Assembly (NCBI RefSeq): GCF_020283565.1
Contig: NC_060064.1
Location: 24,944,337 to 25,008,336, forward strand
From: Trifolium pratense
Lineage: Eukaryota > Streptophyta > Magnoliopsida > Fabales > Fabaceae
Length of the DNA stretch: 64,000 bases
Direction: 5' to 3'
A program made the translations under genes and the position numbers. Below are positions 41,400 to 54,332 of the stretch, one piece after another; position 1 is the stretch's first letter, and the number at the start of each line of letters is the position of its first letter. The notes under the pieces are model-generated. The model was not told where the DNA came from. It saw only the letters and a program-made list of their open reading frames with translations, and did no database searches.

Positions 41400-41572
41400 T
41401 GAAAAATCCTTTAAGTGTGAAGGGACTAGAGTTACACGAGTTTTTGGTGTGATCAAGAATAAATTTACTTGTGTTGCCTCTCTCTCTCTCTATCTTTTAT
41501 TTTCATGAAAGTTTTTAAATCCTAAAACATAATTCAACCCTTCTTCTTGTGTTTTTCTCACCTTCAAAGTTG
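41400..41572 (+). repeat. diverged LTR end related to E3
   Basis: gaagggactagagtt, a CT run and cataattcaacccttcttc then ttctcaccttca match the end of the E3 5' LTR. The following ttggctgctatgc is a decayed PBS position. No coding part follows. Confidence 0.5.
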
Positions 41573-42660
41573 GCTGCTATGCTTTTTTGATAATGCTACT
41601 ACTACAAGGCTATGTTGGAAACCCGACCCATTTTTTTACAATAGGTTTACATTTACATTTTGTAGAGGTGACGAACAATAAATATTATTGCACATCAGCA
41701 CATGTGCAATTCGACGTTGTTGTAACGATTATAAGTCAATGCATTAGCATCAGATCCCCTATGATTTTTGTTTGGCCCTTGATTTAAAAAACTGGCCATA
41801 TTCATTTTTCCTAGGGACTTCTTTACAAATTGGTGGTTGGAGGACTTCTCCATATTCAAGAGTGTCGCCACTTTAGCACCTGGTTTAGTACGTCTGGCAA
41901 AAGCTACACATGTATTTTATTTTATTTTTAATATTTTTGATCAACAGCAGGATATCGACTACTGTCTGTTGGTTGAACTTGTTCACCATCTCGTGGTTGT
42001 TGTCGTCATCCTATTGTTGAGTGCTCGCTAGCGGATCTTGTGTTAGCATGACAAAATTACACAATTATGGGGTATATTCAAACATTTTAGGCTGAGTAAC
42101 CCTGGCCAAATAGATTTTGGCCATACGACTTTCCTCTTAACGAGGTAATGAAATTCATTAGTATTAGTATTTTGATGGTAGGTTTGATTGTGGGTTGACG
42201 ATTACAGGACACAAACAAAGGAAAGTTATGTATGTGTTGCACCATCTCCTGTATCATAGTATAACTATTGTCAGCCACAAACTACAAAGGAGCGGATGGA
42301 ACAACCTTTTGTTTGTGTTGGAAGATTCAAATGTGTCGAATGCAACAATAATGTTACAACAATCGCAATGGATGTCAACATTGTCACATGCCGATTGCCA
42401 ACAACAATATCCGCTGACAACTATGTCCAAACAACCGATTCATCCTCGCCTTGAAAAAAAAACATTGTATTTAGGCCACTAGTAAATGGTTTTAGAAAAA
42501 ATAAATCACATAACTTAGTAAATTGACAGAGAATTATAGCCATGACAATTAAACTTCTATATGTACTATAATTTAACAAAGTAAACAAAAACCAATTATT
42601 TGATTTAAGGTCTATTTATCAAAAGCATGATGGCCCATTAAAATCGATATGAGACTTCTT
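41573..42660. other. intergenic, no recognisable gene
   Basis: Several short frames of 60-95 codons have no motif or splice pattern I can support. Confidence 0.5.
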
Positions 42661-42667
42661 TAACAGT

Positions 42668-43059
42668 TTAGAATTGAGTTTTGAGCTTAACTCATTATTA
42701 AAAAATCAGCTTGTAAGGTGAGGATTGCCTCTTACTTATAAACTCAAGACTATCTCGCAATCGATGTGGGACTTCTTCAACGCATCCCCTTGCGCCCAAC
42801 AATATTGGGCTTGACTTCTTTAACGCACCCCCTTGCGCCCAACAATATTGGGCTTGGGGTGCGGATATGAATGGTGGATGACCCGATCAAAACTTGATAG
42901 CAGGCGGTCCAACAGATCGTAGAGGAGGCTCTGATATCACCTTAGAATTGAGTTTTTGGTTAACTCATCCTTACAAAACTGACTTGTAAGATCAAAATTG
43001 TTTCTTACTTATAACTCATATTCATGTCATCTTACAACCGATGTAAAACTTCTTTAACA
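42668..43059 (-). mobile_element. second, decayed copy of the 38.5-kb TRIM family
   Basis: LTR-like segments at about 42668-42780 and 42942-43059 share gagtttt...taactcatccttacaaaa...cttataa...gatgtgggacttcttyaac with the intact copy. A PBS-like TGATATCAGAG is on the minus strand at 42940-42930. A ~43-bp unit, acttcttyaacgc...caacaatattgggcttg, is tandemly doubled at about 42770-42855. Confidence 0.7.
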
Positions 43060-44129
43060 AATTATTTATCACATCTAACCAATTGAATATTCCTAAAGCA
43101 ATTGTCTAGTTGACTATTAATTTAGACTCAAGTATAAAACCTAGAGTCAATAGTAAATTATCCTTTAAGATCAATTTTTTTTAAAGGAACATATAAGAAT
43201 AAAATTAACTGAATAATACAAGTTTCAATTGCATAAATTACATAACTCGAATAATTTTAAAGAGATTCATCAATCCTAATCTTATAAAGAAAAGTTTGCT
43301 ACTTATATGTAATGAAATAAACCGAATAAAATTCGAATACTTCAAACGTCATCGTGATCATTTCTCCTCTAGTAATATTTTCCTCTTTGTATTTCTTTTT
43401 TGGGTGTGTTTGATCTGCTAAAAAACTTGAGATGAACATATTAGGTAGCAAGGAACATGACAATGTTTTTGTCCTTCATTGAACCACAATACAACTTTTG
43501 TCGACAGTACAACTATAAAAAATACGAAAATACTCATTTTATTTTCGAATATAAAAATATTATCGCCATATATATCTCCGTTACAATTTTGTCATGTCAT
43601 GTATTATCTTATTCTCTCTTGTACTGTTCTATCCGGTCTTTGTTATTTTACGAATCAAACGCACCCTTTTATCTCGTGGATATGCCGTAGGCGTAGGCTT
43701 ATATCTTTCATGTCCTTTTGTCCTGTTTCTATTCCGTGATTTCCTTTTTATAAAATGCATGTTCGTTAGTACTTTTTATATTCTAATCACGCAAACAATC
43801 CTCATTGTCATTCTAATCACCAAAAACAGCATGCATAAAGCCAAGTAGTCACGTTTTCTTCTTTGTTACATTACATACCCACAACCACATGGTACTAATA
43901 TCACTATGGAAAATGATTTTATATTTTCTTGGTTAATAAAATAGTGAAAGTAATTAATGAAATATAAGTTCAAAAAGTAGTTAATAATTATATTTTTTAA
44001 GCTAATGAAATAGTAAAGTTTTTTTTTTTTTTAAAAAGATGAAATGAAATAGTAAAGTTAGTTAACAACATATTTCATTTTAGTCAAAAAAAAAAAAGAC
44101 ATATCATTATTGAGTCAAAAAACAAAGTC
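43060..44129. other. intergenic, AT-rich
   Basis: No gene supported. Overlapping frames at 43457-43848 on + are hydrophobic but have no family motif. Confidence 0.5.
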
Positions 44130-45745
44130 ATATATTTTCTTTAAAAAAATATTAATATTTTATTATCTTACCATAATAGCTAATTTCTACGCGTACCTGA
44201 CAAAAAAAATTAACAAAAAATTAAATAAAATAATCTCTACGCGTATTCACCATAGCAAAATTATACAATTTATTAGAGGATTAACGCTAGAAAAATAAAA
44301 ACAAAGGAAAATCATGCATTATTATAGCAAAATAAAGCATTTAATTTCGTGAAATTTTTTTTTACAATAAGTTTCATGAAATTAATCCATAGAATTGATG
44401 TATCAATCAACGGATTACAAAAACTTCTAAAGCACTAAGTTTAGATTTTTTTGGTTACAGAAGCACTAAGTTTAGTTTAATGATGAAGAATTTAAATAAT
44501 ATGATAGAAGTCCTGAATTCCATACTCAACTTCCTTGTAAATAAATAAATAAAATTCTCAATTCCATTATTGTATAGAGCAATAAAAAATTTAATGTTTT
44601 TTATCTTTGACTAAATTTTTTTCATGTTGACCAACAGTTTTCCAAATCCAATGTATAATTAATATTACCGGTTATTAATATAAGAGAAAATTTGTTTTTT
44701 ATACTCATTGCTTTTCTAATATATTTGATATATATATTATAAACTAGATACATTAGAAACTTAATGAATATAAAAAACAAAAAACATTTTCTTGTATTTA
44801 GAACCAGAGGTATAGTAGTAAACTTGGACAATAAATGAGAATATTTTAAACTATATTAAATTTATATATATAAACTAAGTTTTGAAAAAAAATCTTGTAT
44901 TATTTTAAAAATATATTAATATTTTATTATCTTACCATAATAGCTAATTTCTATGCGTACTTGACCAAAAAAATGCGTACATGACCAAAAAATAAAATAA
45001 AATAGTCTCTACGCGTATTCATCAACACAAAATTATACTCCCTCCGGTCCTTTTTATAAGAAACACTTTGACAAAATCACACAGACCAAGGAAGGTAAAT
45101 TTTCTCATTAATGATTCTAATATTTTATGTTATATTCCAAAACTAACCTTTGACTAGCATGAGAAATATGTCTCTCTAATTAATGCACTAACATTAGAAT
45201 GAATTATTTGATTGTATTTAATAAGGGTATAAATGGAATTGTGTGAAAGTGTTTTTTATAAAAAGGACCAAATAAAAATTTCAAAATGTTTCTTATAAAA
45301 AGGACCGGAGGGAGTACAATTTATTGGAGGATTAACGCCAAGAAAAATAAAAACAAAGGAAAATCATGCATTATAGCAAAACAAAACATTTAATTTCGAA
45401 ATCCATAGAATTGATGTATGAATCAACGGATTACAAAAACAAACTTTTAAGCTATTAGATTTAGTTTAATGGTGAGAAATTTAGATAGTATACTAGCGAG
45501 GTTTTAGGTTTGATCTTCAGTTTTATTGTAAAAAGAATATTATATATATATACATACTCTCAATTTGGTTACCGTATAGAGTAATAAAAAAAACATATTG
45601 TTTTTTATCTTTGACTAATTTTTTTCTTCATGTTGACCAACAGTTTTCCAAATCCAATGTATAATGTATAATATAGTAAATTTGGACAATAAACTAGAAT
45701 ATTTTAAACTATATTTTATAAACTAATTCCTTTTTTGAAAAATGT
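44130..45745. repeat. tandem segmental duplication upstream of CAX
   Basis: Copy 1 (about 44130-44890) and copy 2 (about 44905-45745) share attttattatcttaccataa, tctctacgcgtattca, aaaacaaaggaaaatcatgc, ttgaccaacagttttccaaa and other blocks in the same order. Copy 2 carries a Stowaway MITE that copy 1 lacks. Confidence 0.8.
45038..45314. mobile_element. Stowaway MITE (TA target)
   Basis: 277 bp with TIR CTCCCTCCGGTCCTTTTTAT inverted at the right end (...ggaccggagggag), flanked by TA on both sides. The unoccupied site in copy 1 of the duplication reads aattatacaattta at 44260-44273. Confidence 0.92.
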
Positions 45746-45906
45746 ATCCAATAGACCCATTTTAAAAAGCCAATTTATTATATTTTCCCATTTTTTTTAA
45801 TATCTCGATAAATCTTAAATTTTTTTTTTTTAAAAAAAACGCCTTAATGTTTAAAGGAAACTTCGCGGAAGGTCACATTATTTTGGAATTTTGGTTATTT
45901 CATAGG

Positions 45907-45915
45907 ATATATATA
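45907..45915 (+). promoter_or_regulatory. CAX TATA box
   Basis: TATATATAA about 130 bp before the CAX start codon, with a plausible 5' leader between. The only good TATA motif near the gene. Confidence 0.55.
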
Positions 45916-46039
45916 ACATTGATGAACAAAACAATACATGCACACAAGAGATAGTAGCTATAGCAAGTGAGACAAGTACAAATACACAACACTTTCACTT
46001 TTTGTTGTTTTAAGTTTTGTCCTCATTTTGCAACACAAA

Positions 46040-49000
46040 ATGGCTTCTCGCCAAATAACACAAGAACAACAACCATGGCTTTTGGAGAATGGTGATCCAA
46101 AGCGCTTGACCAAGGAAGCTAGACATGGACATGGGCGGAGCAGAACCGCCCATGGCATGTCTGCGACTTCCTTGCGCAAGAAATCCGATCATGCTCTTGT
46201 GTCGAGGGTTCGATGTGCTTCCCTTCGGAATGTCTTGGTTAACATCCAAGAAGTTATTCTTGGTACCAAGCTGTCCATTCTCTTTCCTGCCATTCCTGCT
46301 GCCATCATTGCTCATTACTTAGGCCTAGGAGAAGTGAGTTCCTCTTGCTCTGTATATCTTTTTATTTAATTTGTCTATTAATTTTTTGAACTATTATTAT
46401 TTGATCTAATTAAAATTTTAGTTGATATAATTTTTTATGCCGTTGTGGAAATGTCTAAAACTTTTATATTGCTGCTACAATTGCGGTTGCAGATCGCAAT
46501 ATAGAATTAAGTATCTAATCAACTTGAATCATGCGCAGCGCCGCAGAATGATTCTGATTGATTATAAAGAGTTTTGAAGTTGGGTCAAAAATCAAGTTTT
46601 TAATTTTTTAGATTAAAAAAAAGGCTGTTATAAAGATGTTGACAAAAAAAAAAAAACTTTTTGGAATAATAGTTAAAAATATTATCTATGATTATGACAG
46701 TTAATGATTTTTTGTAATTTTTAAAGTCATAAAGTTTATATAATTTATATTACATGGTCAATTGCTTATATTATTTACTGTTATATTGAGTACTCATGAT
46801 GATTATAACTAACTCTATTTTTTTTAATTAATTATTTAAACAGTCATGGGTTTTCATACTGAGCTTGCTTGGCCTCACACCACTTGCTGAACGTGTGAGC
46901 TTTCTCACAGAGTAAGGAATCCAATGAACTTTGTTACACCCTTGTTTATATAATTTTTGTTAAAAGAAAAATTAATTATATATTTTTTTTTTCATTTTTT
47001 GATTATTATATGTTTGTGTTGATTCCTGATTCTTGTTTTATTTTTTCTGTTTTGGTGAATGTTGCAGACAAATTGCTGTATACACTGGTCCTACAGGTAT
47101 ATAAAATTGAACTTGACTAATTTATTAGTTTTCAATTTTGTACTAAATTGATTATAATTGATTTTTTGGAACTTAATTGGTTTATATATTATCCAAATTA
47201 CAGTTGGAGGACTTCTTAATGCAACATGTGGGAATATTACTGAGGTGATTATAGCAATATTTGCTCTTCAAAGCAATCAAATTGCTGTTGTCAAGTATTC
47301 TCTTTTAGGTTCAATCCTTTCAAACCTTCTTCTTGTTCTTGGAACCTCTCTTCTTTGTGGTGGAATTGCAAACATTGGAGACGAGCAAAAATATGACAGA
47401 GTGAGTCCCTAAAATTCAATTTCACACTTTCTTAGTTTAAAACTTTAAATGACGGTTAATGAGTTCGAGTCCTAATTAGAACAATTTCTGGTCAGACTTT
47501 TCTAACCTTCTGGCCGAATTTCGGATTATCAGGAATAAGGTTAAGACCAAAATAATATTGCAGATTTCAGTCTCAATTAAGGATTAATCTTTTGGGTGAA
47601 TCTGAGTTCGAGTCCTGATAAGAACAATTTTTGGCCAGGCTTAACTTACCTTATGGCCGTATTTCGGATTATCAGGACTCTGTTCCCCAGGAACCTGAAG
47701 GTTAAGACCAAAATAATATTTCGGACTTTTGTGATAAACTGCAATAAAATGTGACTGATTAGTCTCAATTTTGGCCGAAATTACAGTTGCAGATCTTTTT
47801 CTAATTCCGCGGTTTAATCTAATGAGTGAATTTTTTTGCAGAGACAAGCAGATATGAACTCACTCATGCTGCTATTGGCATTGTTATGTCATTTGCTTCC
47901 ATTGCTATTCACATACACTGCTGCATCACCTGAACTCACAGCAGAACCTTCACTTTATTTGTCAAGAGCTGCTAGCATCGTGATGTTGGGCGCATATTTT
48001 GTTTACTTGATCTTTCAACTATGGACACATAGGCAATTATTCGAAGCCGAAGAAGTATGTTTTTGTTAATTAAACCATATATTAAAATTGTGAATTGTTG
48101 ATTTTTGCAATTTTAATGTTTATTATAAGTGTTTATAACATGATATATTGTTTTGACAGGAAGGTGAAGGTGAAGGTGAGAACAATTCGGCAGAAGAAGA
48201 GGCTGTGATTGGATTTTGGAGTGCATTTGCTTGGTTGGCTGGAATGACTGTTTTCATTGCTTTGTTGTCTGAATATGTGGTGGATACAATTCAGGTAATT
48301 CTACTAAAATATTTAGGTCTAATTTGGACTTATTTGAATTAAGTACATATCGAATAAACGCTTGTGCATAAGCTATACGAACCTATCTGGATTGACTTAT
48401 ATGAGTTTATGAACTGGCATGAACACAACACTTATAAAACTGTTTGGCAGAACTTATGGAAACTACTTATGATATGTCTATAAGTTGTTTTTGGCTTATT
48501 TTCATAAGCTCTGCAAACCTTGGTAGTCTTCCTCGGTACATCTTGTGCTGGGGAGACTGTTTGTTAATATATCTCATTTTGGCTTGTTAAAAAAAAAACT
48601 TGTGTAAACAACTCGTAATTCGTATGAATACAACTTGACTATATTTTATATTTTGTTATAAAAACAGGTTACATATATGCACTTAATTAAGCTATTTATC
48701 CAAACACGGTCATCAGTTAGACATAAGTTAGGAAATAAGCTTTTACAAACGCACAAAAAACTGTGAATTATTTAAAACTGATAACAAAAATTTGATTCCT
48801 AACAGGATGCATCAGACTCATGGGGTTTGTCTGTAAGCTTCCTCAGCATAATCTTGCTACCAATAGTTGGCAATGCAGCTGAACATGCAGGAGCAATCAT
48901 TTTTGCTTTCAAGAACAAGCTGGTGAGAATTTACAGTTTTATAAAATGCCATGCTTAATTTTTTTCATCTAACAAATAATTAAATTCATATTTTCCAAGC

Positions 49001-49856
49001 TATAAAGTTGATTAATTGAAGAAAAAAAATACATAAAATTCTAGTGATACTAAAGTAATTTCATGACTGCAGGACATTACCTTAGGTGTTGCATTGGGTT
49101 CTGCCACTCAAATTGCAATGTTTGCGGTAAATAAATATACTCCGACTCTCACCTTTTAGATATGAATTATGGATACTTTGGTTTTAAATTGTTGTTGCGG
49201 TCGTGGTTGCAGTTATGATGGACTTTTATAATATGATCGATGTAGTTAAAATTGCAGCTGCAATAATACGATCAATTCAGTTGAAATTGCAGTTGCATAC
49301 CGCAATTTAAAACCTGATATAGTCTTATTTATTCGAATAATAATGAAAACTAATATATTACAATATATAGGTTCCTCTCTGTGTACTTGTTGCTTGGATA
49401 ATGGGAGTGAAAATGGACTTGAACTTCAATCTCCTTGAGACAGGTTCTCTTGCTTTGGCAATTATCGTCACTGGCTTCACTTTACAGGTATATAAATTTG
49501 ACATAGAATTTTTAATAGACTTTGTAAATTTTGGACATAGAATTTGACTTTGTAATTTTTTAGTATTAGTATTGACATAATCACTTTCTCATTTGTAGGA
49601 TGGTACTTCTCACTACATGAAAGGTCTTGTTCTCCTACTTTGCTACCTTGTTATTGGTGCTTGTTTCTTTGTGCAAAGAACACCCCTTAGTAAGTAAAAT
49701 ATATGTATAATTTTTATCCCAAAATTTACATTTATAAATTCTTAATTTATAGTAATTCATGGATCTAAAATGTGTCTCATTTTTTCCACAGACCCAAATG
49801 ATGTTCCTAACAATATCACTCTCAAATCATTCACTGATTCAGTTTTAAGCGCCTAG
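46040..49856 (+). CDS. CAX: vacuolar Ca2+/H+ exchanger (CAX1/CAX3-like)
   Basis: Moves Ca2+ into the vacuole in exchange for protons. Coding exons: 46040-46333, 46844-46911, 47068-47096, 47204-47400, 47842-48054, 48160-48294, 48806-48922, 49073-49126, 49371-49487, 49599-49689, 49792-49856. All introns are GT-AG and the 1380-nt join is in frame: 459 residues, the usual CAX length. The N-terminus (about 1-65) is the soluble regulatory region, with [16 protein letters not shown] typical of type-I CAX. Repeat c-1 GNITEVIIA is at 140-148, an acidic loop [14 protein letters not shown] at 268-281, and repeat c-2 [10 protein letters not shown] at 334-343. About eleven hydrophobic segments are expected. 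The first in-frame ATG was chosen; an upstream TTG frame extension is not a start. No lesion seen. CAX1 versus CAX3 cannot be settled by eye. Confidence 0.95.
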
Positions 49857-50170
49857 CCTAATAATAGGTAAGTTTTTGTTATGTGACAATGTACTCATTT
49901 AATTTTGTGCAAATTAATTACATAACTCTATAGCTAACTATGTTAATTTGGATTTATTTCAGGCTATGGCTTATTTTGGTTCCTTCCATAAATGAAGGAT
50001 GGAAGCATATATCCAAATTCATCAAATGCAGATTCAATACATTGGTTATTGGTTCATTCCAATCATTTTGTCACATCCAGATAGGAGGGAAGAAAATGTT
50101 TGCAGTAGCTTTGTAATTTTTATTACTAGCTTTGTGAATAGGATTCTAAGATTTTAAATCTTACATTTTG
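49857..50170 (+). other. CAX 3' UTR with an intron
   Basis: gtaagt at 49868 and ttatttcag ending at 49962 mark a 95-nt intron 11 nt after the stop, too close to trigger nonsense-mediated decay. The UTR probably ends near 50160-50180. Confidence 0.6.
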
Positions 50171-52050
50171 TGTCCTATTGGTATAAGATTTAAGGGGGTG
50201 TTTGTTTGGCCGTGCATTTTACTGGATATCAAATAAATGGAATTTGTTTTTATAGGTTTGAGTTTGCTTTAGCAATAATCCCTTTTGAATTGCTTTTTAT
50301 TTTTTGATTAGCAAGAAGTATTGTTGATGTGAGTAGAAGGGGTACTCGAACCCAATACAAGAGGTCCATCAAACATTTGAAATACAGGCAAGAGGTACTC
50401 GAACCCAATACACGTTGCTTCAATATAACTACTGTTCAGCAAAGAATCCGTGCGTAGACTGCTTAATTCTAAGTAACAATTACCAACAAAAAAATTCTGC
50501 CGGTATGTCGGATAACCGGCATAAGCTTTAAGCCGTTCTTTCTAGCAAAACCTAATTAATATAGGACATCAATTCTGCTAACTATTCTTGCTCTGCTAGA
50601 ACCATGGATCTATAGACTAGCAAAATTTCCACTCCCACGAGTTGTTGTTCCTAAACTCTTGATAGAGATTTAGCAAGCGTACTAAATAGTCGTCAAGTAA
50701 TAAAATTTATAAAGTTCGTATACGTAGAGATTGTTTCAATATCGACAAAACAATTAAATTAATTTAGGATTAATAATTAAAATGCAAAAGGGGAGTTTAA
50801 CTTGGTTTGAATTTTTATCATAAACTTAAAAATAACTTGGAATTCAAATTGAATGAAAGAAAAACGATTGATCCTTTTTGGTTCATCTAATTACTATTTC
50901 TCTTGGTAATTTCATGTATGATTACAAATTACTCAATTTAGTTTCATGATTAGATTAAATCTCAAATGATTATGCCCAATGTCTTGGTAACATAATCCTC
51001 TCCTTTGATCATCGATTCCTAATGTCTTAGGTAATCTATGATCAATTGAGATTTACAAACTTTAATCTTTTAATCTCAATTAACAATCAAAAATGTCTTA
51101 AGTGAAAGTTAATTGATCAATCATTCCTAGATCGATCATTCATTCCTATCGTCATAGTAAAACAAATAATTGAAATCATCACACAGTTGATCAAGTCATG
51201 TAAAGCATTAAGCACAAGAAATAATTGAAGAAACTAACTTCGTAATTCATTGATCATAACATATGATAATCACATAGTTCAAGAAAAATAATAATAAGAA
51301 TCCCCTAAGGACCAATCATGAGAGTTTAGTTATACATAATAAAATAAAAATGAAACAATGAAGATAAAACCATAGAATAGGCGTGATGTGGGAGCTGCTT
51401 GTTTCTTTCAATCCTCCACCACTATGCTAATTCCATTCCTCTGTTCATCCCTTCCTTTCCATCTTTCGCGCAGCTTCCGTCATGCTACAGTACCCAGCTC
51501 CACCAATTTGCAAAGAAACCTTCCTTTTCATTTCCTTGGTTCGGCCCAAGTTGTCTTCCTTTCATTGTACACAAGCCCATCATATTAAATGATATATATA
51601 CTCCCTTTTAGGCCATCACCCACACTACACAATATGTTACTAACTTCACAAAATAAAAACTACACAAAATGAAATATTAATCAAGAAAAATACTTAATTG
51701 ACTCAATAAACTAAAAAATGCAATTTATTTAAAATGACTTTAAATTAAACACTAAACTAATAAAATTATATTAAAAACTTAATTGAAAAGACTCCAAAAA
51801 TAGAGACCGATGAGGATTCATCAACTCTCATGTTCACGATTTTTTCCTCTTTGTTTCGAGACAACATATATAAGTTGTAGTAGCTTGAATCTCTATTTTA
51901 GGGGAGAATCATCTACCCAACAATCCTTCCAAAAAGTAATTGTGCCTCTGATTCCCACCTTCCACTTAGTCAAGTTTGTGAACAAAATTTGAGTCTCCTT
52001 CTTCGGAAGCTGCTTAGCAAAATGTCTCTCCGCCATAACCAATATGAATT
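50171..52050. other. intergenic, repeat-like, no gene
   Basis: ggtactcgaacccaatac occurs twice (about 50341-50420). The stretch 50680-51330, with repeated aatgtctta(g)gta units, resembles non-coding retrotransposon DNA, but I cannot assign a family. Small frames at 51388-51611 are unsupported. Confidence 0.45.
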
Positions 52051-52259
52051 ATTAATGACAGAATCTCCGCCATAGCTGGTTGCGACATAGCATCAATGGG
52101 CCATCTGTTTCCCGTTTATAGCTGCGGTTTGGTGGTTACAGAGAGCAATAAATCATGTGTGCATGGAAAACAATGTTATGTCTTACTTTACTCTCAGGAT
52201 GTACATCAACAATTATGCACATCTTCTTAAAAAGTGCTTTTTCAATATTAATGTGAGTC

Positions 52260-52820
52260 CGGACGCTCAAATGGTTTACTGGAATGCTCAGGGGGTACAT
52301 ACATGATCTTGAACATTGATGGAAGTACTATCGTTAATCCTGGAGTTTCCAGAGGCTTGATTCGGAACTCGGATGGTGCGTGGGTACAATGTTTTGCTGG
52401 TAATATAGGATTCTCGAATATCCTTCCCATAGCATTATTGGTAGTTTATCACAGTGTAGCTTTGGCTTGGGAGCTGGACATTAAAGAGTTTTGGTGCTAT
52501 TCCGATTCTAAGACTGTTATCAAGTTGTTAGTTGATCCTTAATGATTGGCACCACTATCCATATATTATTTATAATATCAAGGATCTCCTTGCTAAGGAC
52601 TGGAGGGTTAAAGTTGTTCTCACCCTTCGAGAGTGCAACGTCTGTGCTGACTATTTAGCCAAACTTGGAGCACGAAACCTTAAAGTTTATTCTCCTATAG
52701 CTATTCCACTTAATGGAATGAGTCTCCTCCTGCTAGCTGATGCTAGTGAGACTTTATTTTCTAGATAATTTATTTGTTATTTGTTTTTCCTTTTCTTTCC
52801 CTCCTTGTAAAAAAAAAAGA
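52260..52820 (+). pseudogene. LINE 3' end with RNase H-like domain
   Basis: The plus strand encodes NIDGSTIVNPGVSRGLIRN, then YSDSKTVIKLL, then after a frame change near 52535 WRVKVVLTLRECNVCADYLAKLGA, the blocks of a plant RVT_3 RNase H domain. An A-run at 52809-52818 is the LINE tail. The N-terminal RT is absent. Confidence 0.7.
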
Positions 52821-52834
52821 ATCTTCTAAATTTG

Positions 52835-53290
52835 TTAATTTTTTTGCAACATCTCTATATCTAACCGGATTAAATGAGTCCAGATGATGTCATGGCCACC
52901 AATAATTCTCCATCTCCACTTCTTCAGCAAAACAAGATTAAAAAGAAAAAGATTTTTCATTCCAAGGTCACATTCTTCTTTCGGTAAACAAACTTTGTCC
53001 CACTTCACCCAGCAAACCTTCTTCAAATCCGAACCACCAATTAAAAACCTCCATTGAATTCGTGGAACTTCCTGTAGCACCTTTTTTGGGACCTTGTAAA
53101 AAAATAACACCGGTAAACTACGTACTAAGAATCGAATTAATGAGCACTATCCAACCACCCATCAAAAGGTATCTCGCTTTCCAACATGATAATTTCTTTT
53201 TAAAAGAATCAATTTTAGTGGTTTCCAATCTCCTCGGATAGCTCCGACCGGAAGTCCCAAGAAACGACATGGATTCTTGTCAATGCTATA
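52835..53290 (-). pseudogene. LINE reverse-transcriptase C-terminal fragment
   Basis: Minus strand: IQWRFLIGGSDLKKVCWVKW, then CLPKEECDLGMKNLFLFN and LLKKWRWR, the well-conserved block after the RT domain of plant L1 ORF2. Upstream minus-strand frames decay. It is a separate, opposite-strand fragment from the RNase H piece beside it. Confidence 0.75.
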
Positions 53291-53449
53291 GTGCACGAAA
53301 TTTGATGTTGCTTCAAGAAAACTGTCTTCTAAGTTTAAATCATATAACTTGCTTTTTTAAAAAATTAACTTTTAAACTTTAAACACAAAACTCCTTAAAA
53401 TGGTTTTCTGACTGTGCCGGGTTTCAAACCAATCCTTAAAATGGTTAGC

Positions 53450-53572
53450 TTCAAGCGTTTTAGCCTCTACCCGACACCGACGCTAATCCGACTCTAAAGT
53501 AGTGTTAGCGTCGGTTTTTAGCCCTTTAGAGTGGACTTTTGTCCGACGCTAAAAACAACTTTTCTAGTAGTG
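53450..53572. repeat. terminus of another CACTA element
   Basis: Ends ...CTTTTCTAGTAGTG, the inverse of a CACTACTAGAAAAG CACTA end, preceded by repeated gacgctaa/agcgtcgg subterminal motifs. Only this one end is in place. Confidence 0.6.
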
Positions 53573-53599
53573 TTGATCACTACTACAAAAAAGGGCTAC

Positions 53600-53880
53600 T
53601 ATAGCATTTTTTTTTAGCTTTAATAGCACTTTGAAGTGCTATTGAAGCTGGTGCTATTGTAGGTCAATAGCTATTATAGCACTTTTTGAAGCGCTATTGT
53701 ATGATTAATTTTTAATAGCGCTTTGTACTCTAAAGCGCTATAGTAGCCTTGTTTTGGCAACACACTTTAATAGCCCTTTTCAGAAAAGTGCTATCATAGG
53801 TTTCATTTTCAATAGCACTTGTGTTCAAAAGTGCTATCGTTTGCCCTACCTTTAATAGCACTTCATCACAAAAACGCTAT
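53600..53880. repeat. CACTA subterminal repeats (left)
   Basis: Many AATAGCACTT...AAGTGCTATT palindromic units, the expected binding sites for a TNPA-type protein. Similar units lie at 57870-58095. Confidence 0.75.
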
Positions 53881-54332
53881 TGTATGTCATTTTTTTTTTA
53901 CCAGCTACAATTTTTTTTTTTTTTTACCAGCTGCAATTTTTTTTTTCAACATGTCTGTTCTGTTTTTACACCTGAAGCTTAATTGCAGCTGTTCTGTTTT
54001 CAACATGTAAGTTCTACTACCTTTAAATTGTATTTTTCACCTGAAGCTTAATTTGAAACTTAAAACATAGTAGCCAATAATACAAAAGGCAAAGTTATAT
54101 TAATAAAGATATAAAAAGGCACAAAGAAGGCCAATAAGTACCATCAAATTACATAGTCTCCCATCCTTCACAAAACAAACAAAGAAGCAAGACAATTTTG
54201 TGTCCAAGACAAAAACAAACTAATTATCCTAACCCGCTAGATGATGTTCATGACACTACTTATAACAAGACAATATAGCTAATTAACCTAAACAATATTC
54301 CTCTGTCAATTGCCCAACCAAGCAAGCATCTT

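Noticed and set aside
43457..43848. Hydrophobic overlapping frames that could suggest a membrane protein
   Set aside because: Several phases are open only because the DNA is T-rich; no conserved motif or splice pattern.
46028..46039. Earlier CAX start giving four more residues
   Set aside because: That codon is TTG; the first ATG in frame is at 46040 and gives the normal CAX N-terminus.
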